A stretch of DNA of 64,000 nt from the NCBI GenBank assembly GCA_027489965.1, contig JAIXZA010000010.1:1-64000 (forward strand), given 5' to 3'. A program made the translations under genes and the position numbers. Below are positions 17,498 to 26,049 of this stretch, one piece after another; positions within the stretch are counted from its first letter, which is position 1, and each line of letters starts with the position of its first letter. This stretch comes from Verrucomicrobiaceae bacterium. GTDB lineage: Bacteria > Verrucomicrobiota > Verrucomicrobiia > Verrucomicrobiales > Verrucomicrobiaceae. The notes beneath the pieces were generated by a model that saw only the letters and a list, made by a program, of their open reading frames with translations, was not told where the DNA came from and searched no databases.

Positions 17498-18342
17498 GTC
17501 TCTTTTTTCAGCAATGGCAGGGGGAACTGCTCAAACTCTTCGCACGTCGGCGCACTTACATTGGTTTTGTTGCCTTTCTGGCCCTGGAGATCGCTATCCT
17601 GATCATCTTTCGTCTGAAAGGGGTCGAGCGAGTTTTTGAGCGCATGATTGCCCGGCAGGGCATGGCTTTTGAACAATACTACTCCGCCCTCACCCTGGCT
17701 TTCATGATCCTGGGCATTTCGGTGGTCTTGCTGGGTGCTATTTATTTAGCTCTCGTCGCTGGGGATATTGTCGCCAAGGAAGGTGAAGATGGTCACTATC
17801 GGCTGCTGTTAGTGCGGCCGATCAGTCGTTCACGCCTGCTATTGATCAAGTATCTGACCTGCATGGGTTACACTTTTGTGTTGATCCAATTCATCACGTG
17901 GTCGGCGTTTGGGCTTGGCCTCGCGCTGAAAGGTTGGGGGGGTGGTTTTTTCGTGATGGCCCCTGAAATTGGACTGTTGTCCTTTTATGACTGGGACTTT
18001 GGGTTGCAGCGCTTTGCCCTGGCGTCTCTTTTCCTTTCATGCAGCATGATGACGATCAGTAGCATCGCCTTTTTATTCTCCTGTTTGCCCATTAAACCGG
18101 CTGCGGCCACGATTGGCGCGCTTTCCTACTTCATCATTGATCGTATTTTAAAAGAGACGGGCTTCATGGAGAGCTACGATCATCTGCTGCTCACGAAGCA
18201 CATTGTCAGTTGGACCCGGCTACTCGTGGAAGACATTCCTTGGCCAATCATCATCCGTGATTACACAGCCCTGGCTGCGGTCTGTCTGACGTGTCTCATC
18301 CTGGGCATTGCCATTTTTGAATCGCGCGACCTCAAATCATGA
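17494..18342 (+). CDS. ABC-2 type transporter permease
   Basis: A 282-residue integral membrane protein with about six hydrophobic segments (for example YIGFVAFLALEIAILIIF, LAFMILGISVVLLGAIYLALVAG and AVCLTCLILGIAIF). The stretch GDIVAKEGEDGHYRLLLVRPISRSRLL matches the coupling region of ABC-2 permeases. It overlaps the ATPase gene by four bases upstream and panC by four bases downstream, so all three are one operon. It forms the membrane part of an exporter; why it is coupled to pantothenate synthesis is unclear. Confidence 0.88.
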   Translation: MSLFFQQWQGELLKLFARRRTYIGFVAFLALEIAILIIFRLKGVERVFERMIARQGMAFEQYYSALTLAFMILGISVVLLGAIYLALVAGDIVAKEGEDGHYRLLLVRPISRSRLLLIKYLTCMGYTFVLIQFITWSAFGLGLALKGWGGGFFVMAPEIGLLSFYDWDFGLQRFALASLFLSCSMMTISSIAFLFSCLPIKPAAATIGALSYFIIDRILKETGFMESYDHLLLTKHIVSWTRLLVEDIPWPIIIRDYTALAAVCLTCLILGIAIFESRDLKS

Positions 18343-19184
18343 CCTTAATCGAAACTGTTCAAGACCTTCGCGCCTGGAGAAAAAGTGCCGGCCATCTCGT
18401 TTTTGTGCCAACCATGGGCGCTTTGCATGAGGGGCACGCAACCCTTGTTCGGGAAGCTCGTCAGCTGGCTGGACCGCAGTCGAAAGTCGCCGCCAGCATT
18501 TTTGTCAACCCGTTGCAGTTCGGACCTAACGAGGACTTTGATCGTTATCCACGCACCTTAGAAAAGGATCTTTCCATGTGTGCAGAGGCCGGTGCCGACA
18601 TGGTCTTTGCCCCGAGTGTGCAGGAGGTCTATCACGCGAACCGCAGCATTCAAATTCGTGAGAGTCGTCTCTCCAATGTTCTCTGCGGCGCTAGTCGGCC
18701 TGGCCACTTCGACGGCGTCTGCACCGTGGTGGCAAAGCTCTTCAATCTGTTACAGCCGGATGAGGCTGTCTTTGGTAAAAAAGATTATCAGCAGCTCGCC
18801 ATCATTCGCCGCCTCGTGCGTGATCTAGACATTCCTGTGATCGTTCATGGGATTGAAACCGTGCGTGAGTCCGACGGTTTAGCCATGAGTTCGAGGAATC
18901 GTTACCTCAGCGCTGCTGAGCGTGCTCAGGCCCCAGCTCTACGTCTAGCTTTGACACAAGCTCGTGCGGCATGGCTGAGCGGTGTTACAGGCTCTCAGAA
19001 ACTCATCGAGCTGATCCGAAACGTATTGGCCAATGAGGCCAGTCTTGGCCGTCCTGACTACATCAGCTTGGTGGATCAAGAGACCCTACAACCGCAACAA
19101 ATAGCGCATGAGCACAGCCTCATCGCTCTGGCTGTTTTCTTTGATCAAGCCAGACTGATCGACAATATCGAGCTCTCTCATTAA
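18339..19184 (+). CDS. panC: Pantothenate synthetase (pantoate-beta-alanine ligase)
   Basis: PanC joins pantoate and beta-alanine using ATP, the last step of pantothenate synthesis. The 281-residue protein has the N-terminal PTMGALHEGHATLVREAR block with the HIGH-like nucleotide site, FVNPLQFGPNEDFDRYPR, RPGHFDGVCTVVAKLFNL, FGKKDYQQLAIIRR (KMSKS-like region) and SDGLAMSSRNRYLS. Length and motif order are typical. The start overlaps the permease stop (ATGA at 18339-18342), so it is expressed together with the ABC exporter. It is convergent with the acyltransferase gene that follows. Confidence 0.97.
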   Translation: MTLIETVQDLRAWRKSAGHLVFVPTMGALHEGHATLVREARQLAGPQSKVAASIFVNPLQFGPNEDFDRYPRTLEKDLSMCAEAGADMVFAPSVQEVYHANRSIQIRESRLSNVLCGASRPGHFDGVCTVVAKLFNLLQPDEAVFGKKDYQQLAIIRRLVRDLDIPVIVHGIETVRESDGLAMSSRNRYLSAAERAQAPALRLALTQARAAWLSGVTGSQKLIELIRNVLANEASLGRPDYISLVDQETLQPQQIAHEHSLIALAVFFDQARLIDNIELSH

Positions 19185-19209
19185 AATTCACCCGCCACCA
19201 CGTGGGGAA

Positions 19210-19842
19210 TCAGGCAGCCACTTCGAGGACTTGCTGAAGCTTCAGACGCTGCTCCTCGAACTCTTCTTCCGTCATCTTGCGCGGCACAACCATCGTCGGT
19301 TCAAAGATCATCGTCACCTTTGAGAAAGGCAGCGGTAGCATGAACTCGTCCCACGTCTTAAACCGCAGTGCATGGCTGTAAAGAACGCGCACTGGCACAA
19401 TGGTGCCGCCAGTAAGTTGACCCAGTTTAATGATGCCCGGCTGCAGTTGGTATTTGGGTCCACGTGGCCCATCGGGCGTGATGCCGACATCACGACCTTC
19501 TTTGACCTTATCAGCCATCATGATCAGCGCGCTCAGGCCCTTCATCGGCTTTGAGCTGGATCCGCGTGCGGCTTCAAAACCAAAGGTAGCGCATACATCG
19601 GCAATGATCTGGCCATCGCCACTGGGACTGCTTAAAATGGCGCCTGGGATGTGGGCAAACCACTGATCATGGATGTAGGGGATCACAAACATCCGATTAT
19701 GCCAAAACGCCCAAATCCAGCCCGGGCGCGCGTGATTAAAAGCCCCTGCATGATCTTGTACCTCAAAACGCAGCGTCGCCCCAATCACGCGCATGATGAG
19801 TGCGATGACTTTGCCGATGTTTTTAATCCGAATCTTTGCCAT
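19210..19842 (-). CDS. DUF374 lysophospholipid acyltransferase-like protein
   Basis: A 210-residue protein of the DUF374 type, related to lysophospholipid acyltransferases. It has an N-terminal hydrophobic helix (KVIALIMRVIGATLRF), the conserved block IWAFWHNRMFVIPY with the catalytic-region His, the pattern LSSPSGDGQIIADVCATFGFEAARGSSSK, and the TPDGPRGPKYQLQPGIIKLGQ block. These are standard for the family, which acts at the inner membrane on lipid or lipid A precursors. The gene is divergent from holA, with 95 bp between the starts. Confidence 0.85.
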   Translation of the reverse strand: MAKIRIKNIGKVIALIMRVIGATLRFEVQDHAGAFNHARPGWIWAFWHNRMFVIPYIHDQWFAHIPGAILSSPSGDGQIIADVCATFGFEAARGSSSKPMKGLSALIMMADKVKEGRDVGITPDGPRGPKYQLQPGIIKLGQLTGGTIVPVRVLYSHALRFKTWDEFMLPLPFSKVTMIFEPTMVVPRKMTEEEFEEQRLKLQQVLEVAA

Positions 19843-19937
19843 GGAGCCCGATTCATAGCGGCGGGCTACGATGGGCGCAAGCCTGCGCAGACGATCACTT
19901 GCTCACTGCCGCGTTCTGGTTCAAACATGGGGCCGTT

Positions 19938-21077
19938 ATGCCCCCGCCCAAGAAAACCTCCGCTCCCACCTCCAGCCAGGTCCATGTCGTCCTCGGCACG
20001 GATGATGCACGGGTCAAAGAGGCTGCCATGCGCATCGTCCAGCGCATCACGCCCCCAGAAGCAGGGGACTTTGCCAATGAGATCATTGAGGGCCAGGCGG
20101 ACAATGCTGAGCATGCTGGGCAAATTTGCTCCAATGTGATTCAGGCCCTGCAAACGATGCCCTTTTTCGGCGGGGCTAAGATTGTCTGGTTAAAAGCCGC
20201 TAACTTTCTGGGGGATAGCCAGACGGGTAAGGCCCAGGCTGCTGTGCAAGGCTTTGAAAACATCCTGGATGTCCTGGAATCCGGCTTGGGAGCTGAGGTA
20301 CAGTTTGTTCTCAGCACCAACGTGATCGATAAACGCCGCAGTTCCTACAAGCGCTTATCAAAGCTGGCTAACTTCGAGATCTTTGATAAGCCCGACACCA
20401 GCAAAGCAGGCTGGGAAGGTGCCGTCATGGCCCAGGCCACGGCGAAAGCACGCGAGCTTGGCCTTAGCTTTGAGACTGGCGCTTTAGACCTGCTTGTGCA
20501 AATGGCCGGCGACGATACCCGCCAACTGGAAAATGAGATCGAAAAGATCGACCTCTATCTCGGAGAGCGTCGCCGCTGTGGCATCAATACTGTGCGTGGT
20601 CTTGTCTCCATGAGTCGCGCTGGCGTCATTTGGGAGATCGGCAATGCCATTGGCACACGTGATCTCCAGCGAGCTTTAGAGTTGCTGAGTGTGCTCATGT
20701 ATCAGGGGCAAAACGCCATCGGCATTCTTCTCGGCGCCATCGTGCCGCGAGTTCGCAGCCTGCTCATCGTGAAAGAGCTGGCCAGCAAACACCGCGTCAG
20801 CAGCAGCAGCTACAGCAGTTTTAATCTGAGCCTGGATAACCTGCCGCCCAGCGCTACCTCCCACTTACCACGTAAAAAAGACGGCACCGGTTTCAATGCC
20901 TATCCGCTGTTCCTCGCTCTGGGTGAAGCAGGTCGCTTCACGCTGGATGAACTGCACGACAGCCTTGCGGCCTGTCTTCAGGCCAATTCAAAGCTCGTCA
21001 CTTCTCAGCTCGATTCCAAAGTCGTGCTGGAGCGGCTCCTCGTCGGCATGCTCTGTCCGCGCAAGCGCAAGGCCTGA
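19938..21077 (+). CDS. holA: DNA polymerase III delta subunit
   Basis: The delta subunit opens the beta sliding clamp for loading. The start at 19938 (MPPPKKTSAPTS) gives 379 residues; the frame continues up to 19836 but that part overlaps the divergent gene's upstream region and is not family-like. Visible features are VHVVLGTDDARVKEAAMRIV, LQTMPFFGGAKIVWLKAANFL, VLSTNVIDKRRSSYKRL, LLVQMAGDDTRQLENEIEKIDLYLG and the C-terminal helical region with FTLDELHDSLAACLQAN. Order and length fit HolA. It is followed 14 bp later by fdhD. Confidence 0.9.
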   Translation: MPPPKKTSAPTSSQVHVVLGTDDARVKEAAMRIVQRITPPEAGDFANEIIEGQADNAEHAGQICSNVIQALQTMPFFGGAKIVWLKAANFLGDSQTGKAQAAVQGFENILDVLESGLGAEVQFVLSTNVIDKRRSSYKRLSKLANFEIFDKPDTSKAGWEGAVMAQATAKARELGLSFETGALDLLVQMAGDDTRQLENEIEKIDLYLGERRRCGINTVRGLVSMSRAGVIWEIGNAIGTRDLQRALELLSVLMYQGQNAIGILLGAIVPRVRSLLIVKELASKHRVSSSSYSSFNLSLDNLPPSATSHLPRKKDGTGFNAYPLFLALGEAGRFTLDELHDSLAACLQANSKLVTSQLDSKVVLERLLVGMLCPRKRKA

Positions 21078-21091
21078 GTGGATCCATCCCT

Positions 21092-21913
21092 ATGAGTGAT
21101 AGCGCCACCCATCCTGTGACCGTGCGGCGCATTCGTCTGCCTGACGACGTGACGATGTTGACCGATGTCACTGCCAGTGAAGAGCCGCTGGAAATCCGTG
21201 TCGAAGGCCGCAGCGTCGCCGTCGTCATGCGCACGCCTGGCCATGATGAGGAGCTCGTTGCGGGCTTTCTGGTCAGTGAAGGCATCATCAAAACCGCCCG
21301 CGACATTTTAGAAATCAGCCAATGCCCCAGCACAGGCAATGTTCATGGCAACGTCGTCGATGTCCTGCTTGGTGCCGTCGTGGTGAATTGGGATCATCTG
21401 ACCCGCCATGTCTTCAGCGCCTCCAGTTGCGGTATCTGTGGGAAGACGAGCATAGAGAGTGTGTTCATGAGCTTTCCACCCGTGACATCGGAATGCTTGG
21501 TGAGTGCGGAGCTACTGACCACGCTGCCGGCCAAGCTCCGCGCTGCTCAGGAAACCTTCTCCCAAACCGGCGGTCTGCACGCCAGCGCCATCTTTGATGA
21601 ACAGGGAGAAATGCTCGTCCTGCGAGAGGATGTGGGCCGTCACAATGCGTTGGACAAAGTTCTTGGTCACGGATTGAGAGCAGGCTTGCTTCCTTACAGC
21701 CGACACATCCTGCTGGTCAGTGGCCGTGTCTCCTTTGAGCTCATGCAAAAAGCGCTGGCCGCAGGTGTTCCCATCGTTGCGGCCATTTCAGCCCCTAGCA
21801 GCCTCGCGGTTCAGTTCGCTGAAAGTAGCGGTCAGACTTTGGTGGGTTTTTTGCGTGGTCAGACGATGAATGTCTACACGCATCCTGAGCGCGTGAGCCT
21901 GAGTCTATCTTGA
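21092..21913 (+). CDS. fdhD: Formate dehydrogenase accessory sulfurtransferase FdhD
   Basis: FdhD passes sulphur from a cysteine desulphurase to the molybdenum cofactor of formate dehydrogenase. The 273-residue protein has the diagnostic SSCGICGKTSIESVF motif with the functional cysteines, TPGHDEELVAGFLVSEGII, LREDVGRHNALDKVLG, and LLVSGRVSFELMQKALAAGVPIVAAISAPSSLAV near the C-terminus. No formate dehydrogenase or other molybdenum-cofactor gene lies in this window. The last 45 bases of its coding region are duplicated about 730 bp downstream (22580-22624), beyond a toxin-antitoxin pair. Confidence 0.95.
   Translation: MSDSATHPVTVRRIRLPDDVTMLTDVTASEEPLEIRVEGRSVAVVMRTPGHDEELVAGFLVSEGIIKTARDILEISQCPSTGNVHGNVVDVLLGAVVVNWDHLTRHVFSASSCGICGKTSIESVFMSFPPVTSECLVSAELLTTLPAKLRAAQETFSQTGGLHASAIFDEQGEMLVLREDVGRHNALDKVLGHGLRAGLLPYSRHILLVSGRVSFELMQKALAAGVPIVAAISAPSSLAVQFAESSGQTLVGFLRGQTMNVYTHPERVSLSLS
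21852..21896 (+). repeat. Direct repeat copy 1 (within fdhD 3' end)
   Basis: These 45 bases near the end of fdhD, encoding the RGQTMNVYTHPERV region, recur at 22580-22624 with three mismatches. The two copies flank the toxin-antitoxin pair in the same orientation. This is the intact, coding copy. Confidence 0.85.
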
Positions 21914-21999
21914 ACCGTGCTGCGAAATGCTGGATTGCCAGTGTCGGAGTCTTGTGGCCCATCGCAGTGTCCCTGCCCTAATGCTTAACTGCATTGAAG

Positions 22000-22254
22000 T
22001 TAGCGGCGGATTCGCTCAAACTCGACGATGCGCACTTCCTTGACCGGACCGTCATACCAGAACCAGATCGTCCAGCCATTGAAGCGGCGCAGTAAGATGG
22101 GTCGTCCGACACTGTCATGATGGCTGGTTTCTGCCACAGCGGGTGCCTCGTCGGCCATAAGCTGAAAAATCCTAAAGAGCCGCTCTCGTTGTCTGCATGG
22201 CAGACGCATGAAGGCGTCTAGCACTTCATCTTCAACGACGAAACGGAAGCTCAT
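22000..22254 (-). CDS. RelE/ParE-like toxin of a toxin-antitoxin pair
   Basis: An 84-residue protein that fits a RelE/ParE fold: helix LDAFMRLPCRQRERLFRIFQLM, then strands GRPILLRRFNGWTIWFWYDGPVKEVRIVEF. Such toxins cleave mRNA on the ribosome or inhibit gyrase. Its ATG overlaps the stop codon of the upstream small gene (22251-22254), the usual layout for antitoxin followed by toxin. The pair is inserted between fdhD and a partial copy of the fdhD 3' end. The fold assignment is by eye and catalytic residues are not certain. Confidence 0.65.
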   Translation of the reverse strand: MSFRFVVEDEVLDAFMRLPCRQRERLFRIFQLMADEAPAVAETSHHDSVGRPILLRRFNGWTIWFWYDGPVKEVRIVEFERIRR

Positions 22255-22463
22255 ACACCGACGGCTTTTAAAGCCTGATGAACAGCCATAAGCTGAGCTG
22301 CGGAAAACTTGCGTCCACGATCCATGGACCTCATTCGGCGTTCAATGCGCGCTCGGCGTGCCTCATCGGAGGACTCATCTTTCTTGGCGATGTAGTCAGC
22401 CAGCTCAATTCGCTCAGCAACATTGAGCTGATTGACTTCTTTTTTAAGAGCGCTGATGGACAT
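22251..22463 (-). CDS. Antitoxin of the pair
   Basis: About 70 residues from the start MSISALKKEVNQLNVAERIELADYI; the open frame extends to 22496 but the internal ATG gives the more plausible antitoxin N-terminus. The sequence resembles the small addiction-module family (LNVAERIELADYI resembles its LP.EERAELAE.L block), and the remainder is highly charged (RRARIERRMRSMDRGRKF), suiting DNA and toxin binding. It precedes the toxin with a four-base overlap, so both are translated from one message and the antitoxin probably represses the operon. Confidence 0.6.
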   Translation of the reverse strand: MSISALKKEVNQLNVAERIELADYIAKKDESSDEARRARIERRMRSMDRGRKFSAAQLMAVHQALKAVGV

Positions 22464-22579
22464 AGGAAAAACTAACCGTTCCTGCCAAAGCGTCAAAGCG
22501 ATTTTGGCGCAGTTGATGAGGGAAAGCCCAGCCTCTACTTTAGCTACTATGAGTGGTCCTTAGCATTGGTCGGTTGCTA

Positions 22580-22624
22580 TGCGCGGTCAGACGATCAATG
22601 TCTACACGCATCCTGAGTGCGTGA
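22580..22624 (+). pseudogene. Direct repeat copy 2, fdhD 3'-end remnant
   Basis: A partial copy of the fdhD 3' end (three mismatches over 45 bases against 21852-21896), reading RGQTINVYTHPECV in frame, with the weaker upstream similarity lost to an indel and an in-frame TAG at 22561. It has no start and cannot make FdhD. Lying on the far side of the toxin-antitoxin pair, it marks an insertion or recombination junction. Confidence 0.85.
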
Positions 22625-22641
22625 CTTGTACTTTAGACGCT

Positions 22642-24384
22642 TCAGTCCACAAAGAGGAACTCATTGGAGTTGAGCAAAGCCAGACAGTAATCGGCTAGGG
22701 CAGCATTCAAACTGCCGGTTAGCTTGGTCTGCTGCTCCATGAAAGTAGAACCTGCGGTGATCTCGATTTCCGTGGGTATTCGGGAAAGGCAGAGACGTGT
22801 GGCGGCGGTCATCAGCGCAGGAATGTCTGAGCCATGCGTTTGAGTGAGGCTCTTGGCTAGCTTCGCTGCCGTGTCATGGGCAAATTCGGAGTTGAGCAAT
22901 GCGAGCGCTTGTGGGGCCGTGGTGGATTCATTTCGGCGTGCGCAACTGATCTGCGCATCCGGCCGATCAAAGAGATCAAAGAGTGGGTGACGGACGTTAC
23001 GGCGGGCAAAGATGTAGATGCTGCGGCGGGTGTGCTCGCTGATATCTGGGGTGACTTTGTACTGATCTTTGAGAAGGGTATCACGGATCTCCTTTGGCAT
23101 GGGTAATCGAACGCTTGGGCCACCGGTTTTGAGATTCAGCTGACCTGAAACCGCCAGCATGGCATCACGTAGCATCTCGCCTGTGAGCCGGCGTTGCGGA
23201 AGCTTGGCCTGCCGATAGGTCGGTGATAGGACGATGAGTTGATGAAGCTTTTTGAGGCTCCATCCCGTCTTCGGAAGTTGAGTGGCGAGCCAGTCGAGCA
23301 ATGCAGGATTTGTGGGAGCTTCTCCCTGATGTCCTAGATCCCCAGGCACTGCGGAGAGAGGTTTTCCCAGATGCTGCTGCCAGATCCGGTTCACCATGGC
23401 ACGCAGAAAGAGTGCGTTATCTTCATTGGCGAGCCACCGGGCAAAAGCAGCCCGATTAGGTTGAGCCGTGCTGCCAAAGAGACGCGGTATGGCCGCTTGG
23501 ATCTCAGGGCCAGGGCGCTTGAAGTCACCGCGAATGAAGACCGTGCTGGCGGGTACGCCTTCGGTGAAAACACGCACGCTGGGGCCCAGAGGCTTGCGTT
23601 CTTTGGGCAGGACAGTGTTATCAAAAAAGGCGCGCAGGCGATAAAAGTCGGCCTGACTGATGGGATCATACGGATGATCATGACACTGCGCGCAGCCGAT
23701 CGTGAGCCCCAGTCCGACACTGCCGACGGTGGTGGTGATGTCATTCAACAGAACGTGCCGACGCTCGGATTGGTTATTCAGATCGGGCATGTCCGGCACG
23801 GCAAACAAAAACCCTGTGGCCGCCTCATGAGCCTTTGAAAGCTGATCGCCGGCGATCTGAAATTGTACGAATTGATCAAAGGGCATATCGTCATTCAGCG
23901 CTTGGATGACCCAGTCGCGATACTGCCAGGCGCGGCTGCGTTCGGTGTCGTACTCATAGCCATCTGTTTCGGCAAAACGGGCTAGATCGAGCCACCACTG
24001 CGCCCAGTGTTCGCCATAGCGTGGGGAACTCAGGAGTCGATCTACCAGCGCTGCATAGCTGGTCTCTGTGAGCTCCGTCAGCGTGTTCGGATCAGGCGGC
24101 AGACCCGTGAGGTCAAAGGTCACTCGGCGGATGATCGTGGCCGCATCCGCAGGAGCTGACTCCGGTGGTAAAAGTTCTTCGAGACCTGTCTCGACATCAG
24201 CTTTTGCCAGCGGCTGAAAGGCCCAGTGCTCGCGGTCTTTCGCCGTGATGGGTGGCTCGTTTTTGACGGGATCCGACGAGGCGTGAATGGCGACGGCATG
24301 AGCTTCCACTGCGCAGATCAGCACGACGAGACAGGTCAAGAGGCTACACAAGCCTTGCACTCTTGGGGGCTCGGTCTTGCTCAT
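22642..24384 (-). CDS. DUF1549/DUF1553 planctomycete-type cytochrome protein
   Basis: About 580 residues from the ATG at 24384, whose codon overlaps the stop of the DUF1501 gene (ATGA); the frame reaches 24411. A signal segment (LCSLLTCLVVLICAVEAHA) is followed by a DUF1549 domain with FDLTGLPPDPNTLTELT and HWAQWWLDLARFAETDGYEYD, a haem-type motif CAQCHDHPYDP, then a DUF1553 domain with AMVNRIWQQHLGKPL and RRNESTTAPQALALLNSEF. These proteins are abundant in Planctomycetes and Verrucomicrobia, are always partnered with DUF1501 proteins as here, and are thought to act on extracellular polysaccharide in the envelope. The exact reaction is not known. Confidence 0.9.
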   Translation of the reverse strand: MSKTEPPRVQGLCSLLTCLVVLICAVEAHAVAIHASSDPVKNEPPITAKDREHWAFQPLAKADVETGLEELLPPESAPADAATIIRRVTFDLTGLPPDPNTLTELTETSYAALVDRLLSSPRYGEHWAQWWLDLARFAETDGYEYDTERSRAWQYRDWVIQALNDDMPFDQFVQFQIAGDQLSKAHEAATGFLFAVPDMPDLNNQSERRHVLLNDITTTVGSVGLGLTIGCAQCHDHPYDPISQADFYRLRAFFDNTVLPKERKPLGPSVRVFTEGVPASTVFIRGDFKRPGPEIQAAIPRLFGSTAQPNRAAFARWLANEDNALFLRAMVNRIWQQHLGKPLSAVPGDLGHQGEAPTNPALLDWLATQLPKTGWSLKKLHQLIVLSPTYRQAKLPQRRLTGEMLRDAMLAVSGQLNLKTGGPSVRLPMPKEIRDTLLKDQYKVTPDISEHTRRSIYIFARRNVRHPLFDLFDRPDAQISCARRNESTTAPQALALLNSEFAHDTAAKLAKSLTQTHGSDIPALMTAATRLCLSRIPTEIEITAGSTFMEQQTKLTGSLNAALADYCLALLNSNEFLFVD

Positions 24385-25769
24385 GCCAGGATGCCTTTTA
24401 CCACGCGGCATTCGTCCACGCCGGTGAGTTTTTGATCCAGCCCATTCAGCCGGAACGTGAGCCGCTCATGGTCCAGCCCAAGTAGATGTAGGATTGTGGC
24501 ATGGAGATCATGCACATGAACTTTATCCTGCGTCGCACGCAGTCCAAAGGCATCGGTGGCTCCATGGACATGGCCATGCTTCACACCCGCACCAAAGAGC
24601 ACTGTGGTGAAGCCCCAGGGATTGTGATCACGCCCGACACCCTTTTCACTCATGGGCATCCGGCCAAATTCGCCACCCCAGATCACGAGGGTTTCCTCCA
24701 GCAGGCCGCGCTGCTTCAAATCACGAAGCAGTCCTGCTACGGGGATGTCGGTGCGGGCACAGTAGTCGCTGTGGTTTTTGAGGACGTTTTCGTGCGCATC
24801 CCAACCATTGGTATCGCCGGAGTAAACCTGCACAAAACGCACACCGCGCTCGATCATGCGCCTGGCTAGCAGGCAGCGTGTGCCAAACTCCTTTGTCTTC
24901 GGCTGATCGATCCCATAGAGATGTTTGGTGGCCTCTGATTCACCACTGATGTTCACCGCTTCTGGTGCCGCACTCTGCATGCGGAAAGCCAGCTCGTAGG
25001 CACGAATGCGGGCGTCCAGAACAGGATCGCCCCCATGGCGGGCGAGGTGGCCTGCATTCATTTGTTGGATGAGATTCAGCGTGGCGCGTTGACGGGCACT
25101 GCTCTGCGGACTTTGCAGATCCAGGATGGGATGTTGGCCTGCACGCATGGTGGTGCCTTGATAAGTCGCCGGTAAATAGCCGCTACCCCAGGCCGCCGGA
25201 CCGCCCTTCAGACCACCACTGGGATCAGGCATCACGACAAAGGCAGGCATGTCGGCATTCTCTGTGCCGAGTCCATACGATACCCAGCTGCCCAGGCTTG
25301 GCTTGCCCATTTGGATGGAGCCTGTGTTCATCTGATACACCGATTGCGGATGGTTGACGCTGTCGCCATGGCAACTGCGGATCACACACATTTCATCGGC
25401 CAGTTCGGCCATGTGAGGTAGGAAATCGCTGATCTCAATGCCGCTCTGACCCTGTTTCCGGAAAGGTTTGACGGGCGCGAGCAGCGGATTTTGCGCCACT
25501 TTCCGACGTGTCTCCACCGCTCCGTAACTGTCAGGCAAAGGCTGGCCCGCATAGCGGATAAGGTCGGGTTTTGGATCAAAGAGATCGAGATGACTTGGCC
25601 CGCCATGCATGAACAGCCAGATCACGCGCTTGGCCTTTGCTGGGAAATGGCTGCGGACATCGGCCCCTAAACCGTCCGTTTGCAACAGGTGGGAGGCGGC
25701 GATGCTGGACAAACCAACGCCCGCGCTGCCGATAAAACGGCGGCGAGAAAAGGTAGGTGAAGTGTCCAT
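24381..25769 (-). CDS. DUF1501 (sulfatase-fold-like) secreted protein
   Basis: A 462-residue protein with a twin-arginine signal (SRRRFIGSAGVGLSS). Family blocks are visible in order: LFMHGGPSHLDLFDPK, FLPHMAELADEMCVIRS, GVRFVQVYSGDTNGWDAH, VIWGGEFGRMPMSEKG, GRDHNPWGFTTVLFGAGV and HATILHLLGLDHERLTF. DUF1501 proteins have an alkaline-phosphatase-like fold and are exported. It is the upstream member of a coupled pair with the DUF1549/DUF1553 protein (four-base overlap). The product of the pair is probably an envelope or periplasmic sugar-processing machine, inferred from the families. Confidence 0.92.
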   Translation of the reverse strand: MDTSPTFSRRRFIGSAGVGLSSIAASHLLQTDGLGADVRSHFPAKAKRVIWLFMHGGPSHLDLFDPKPDLIRYAGQPLPDSYGAVETRRKVAQNPLLAPVKPFRKQGQSGIEISDFLPHMAELADEMCVIRSCHGDSVNHPQSVYQMNTGSIQMGKPSLGSWVSYGLGTENADMPAFVVMPDPSGGLKGGPAAWGSGYLPATYQGTTMRAGQHPILDLQSPQSSARQRATLNLIQQMNAGHLARHGGDPVLDARIRAYELAFRMQSAAPEAVNISGESEATKHLYGIDQPKTKEFGTRCLLARRMIERGVRFVQVYSGDTNGWDAHENVLKNHSDYCARTDIPVAGLLRDLKQRGLLEETLVIWGGEFGRMPMSEKGVGRDHNPWGFTTVLFGAGVKHGHVHGATDAFGLRATQDKVHVHDLHATILHLLGLDHERLTFRLNGLDQKLTGVDECRVVKGILA

Positions 25770-25860
25770 GGCGTAGAAACGGCAGCAATCGAACAGATCG
25801 TTCAGTCATTCCCCAGGGCTTGTGCATGAAATGAGGCTTTAATCCTAGAAGCTGGTCTTT

Positions 25861-25939
25861 GTTACAGGATTAACAAGATTGTCAGGATGAACAGGATTTT
25901 TCAGACCTGTTAATCCTGTCTTTTTGTTAATCCTGTAAC
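25861..25939. repeat. Long imperfect inverted repeat (stem-loop) upstream of ileS
   Basis: The outer arms are a perfect 16-bp inverted repeat (25861-25876 and 25924-25939, beginning GTTACAGGATTAACAA). Further pairs with the same ACAGGATTAAC-type sequence continue inward on both sides, giving arms of about 36 bases and a small loop. The same short word recurs several times within it. It sits between the divergent DUF1501 and ileS genes and resembles dispersed AT-rich palindromes seen in many bacterial genomes, or a small non-autonomous mobile element. Confidence 0.8.
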
Positions 25940-26049
25940 ATCTGATGCCCTATTTTTGGTGCGTAAGCCATGGTCATTCCCAAATCAGACCGCACGCTCT
26001 CCTTGCTACCACGCCCTGCCGCGCTAGTCTCCATGCTCCATTTTCCATC

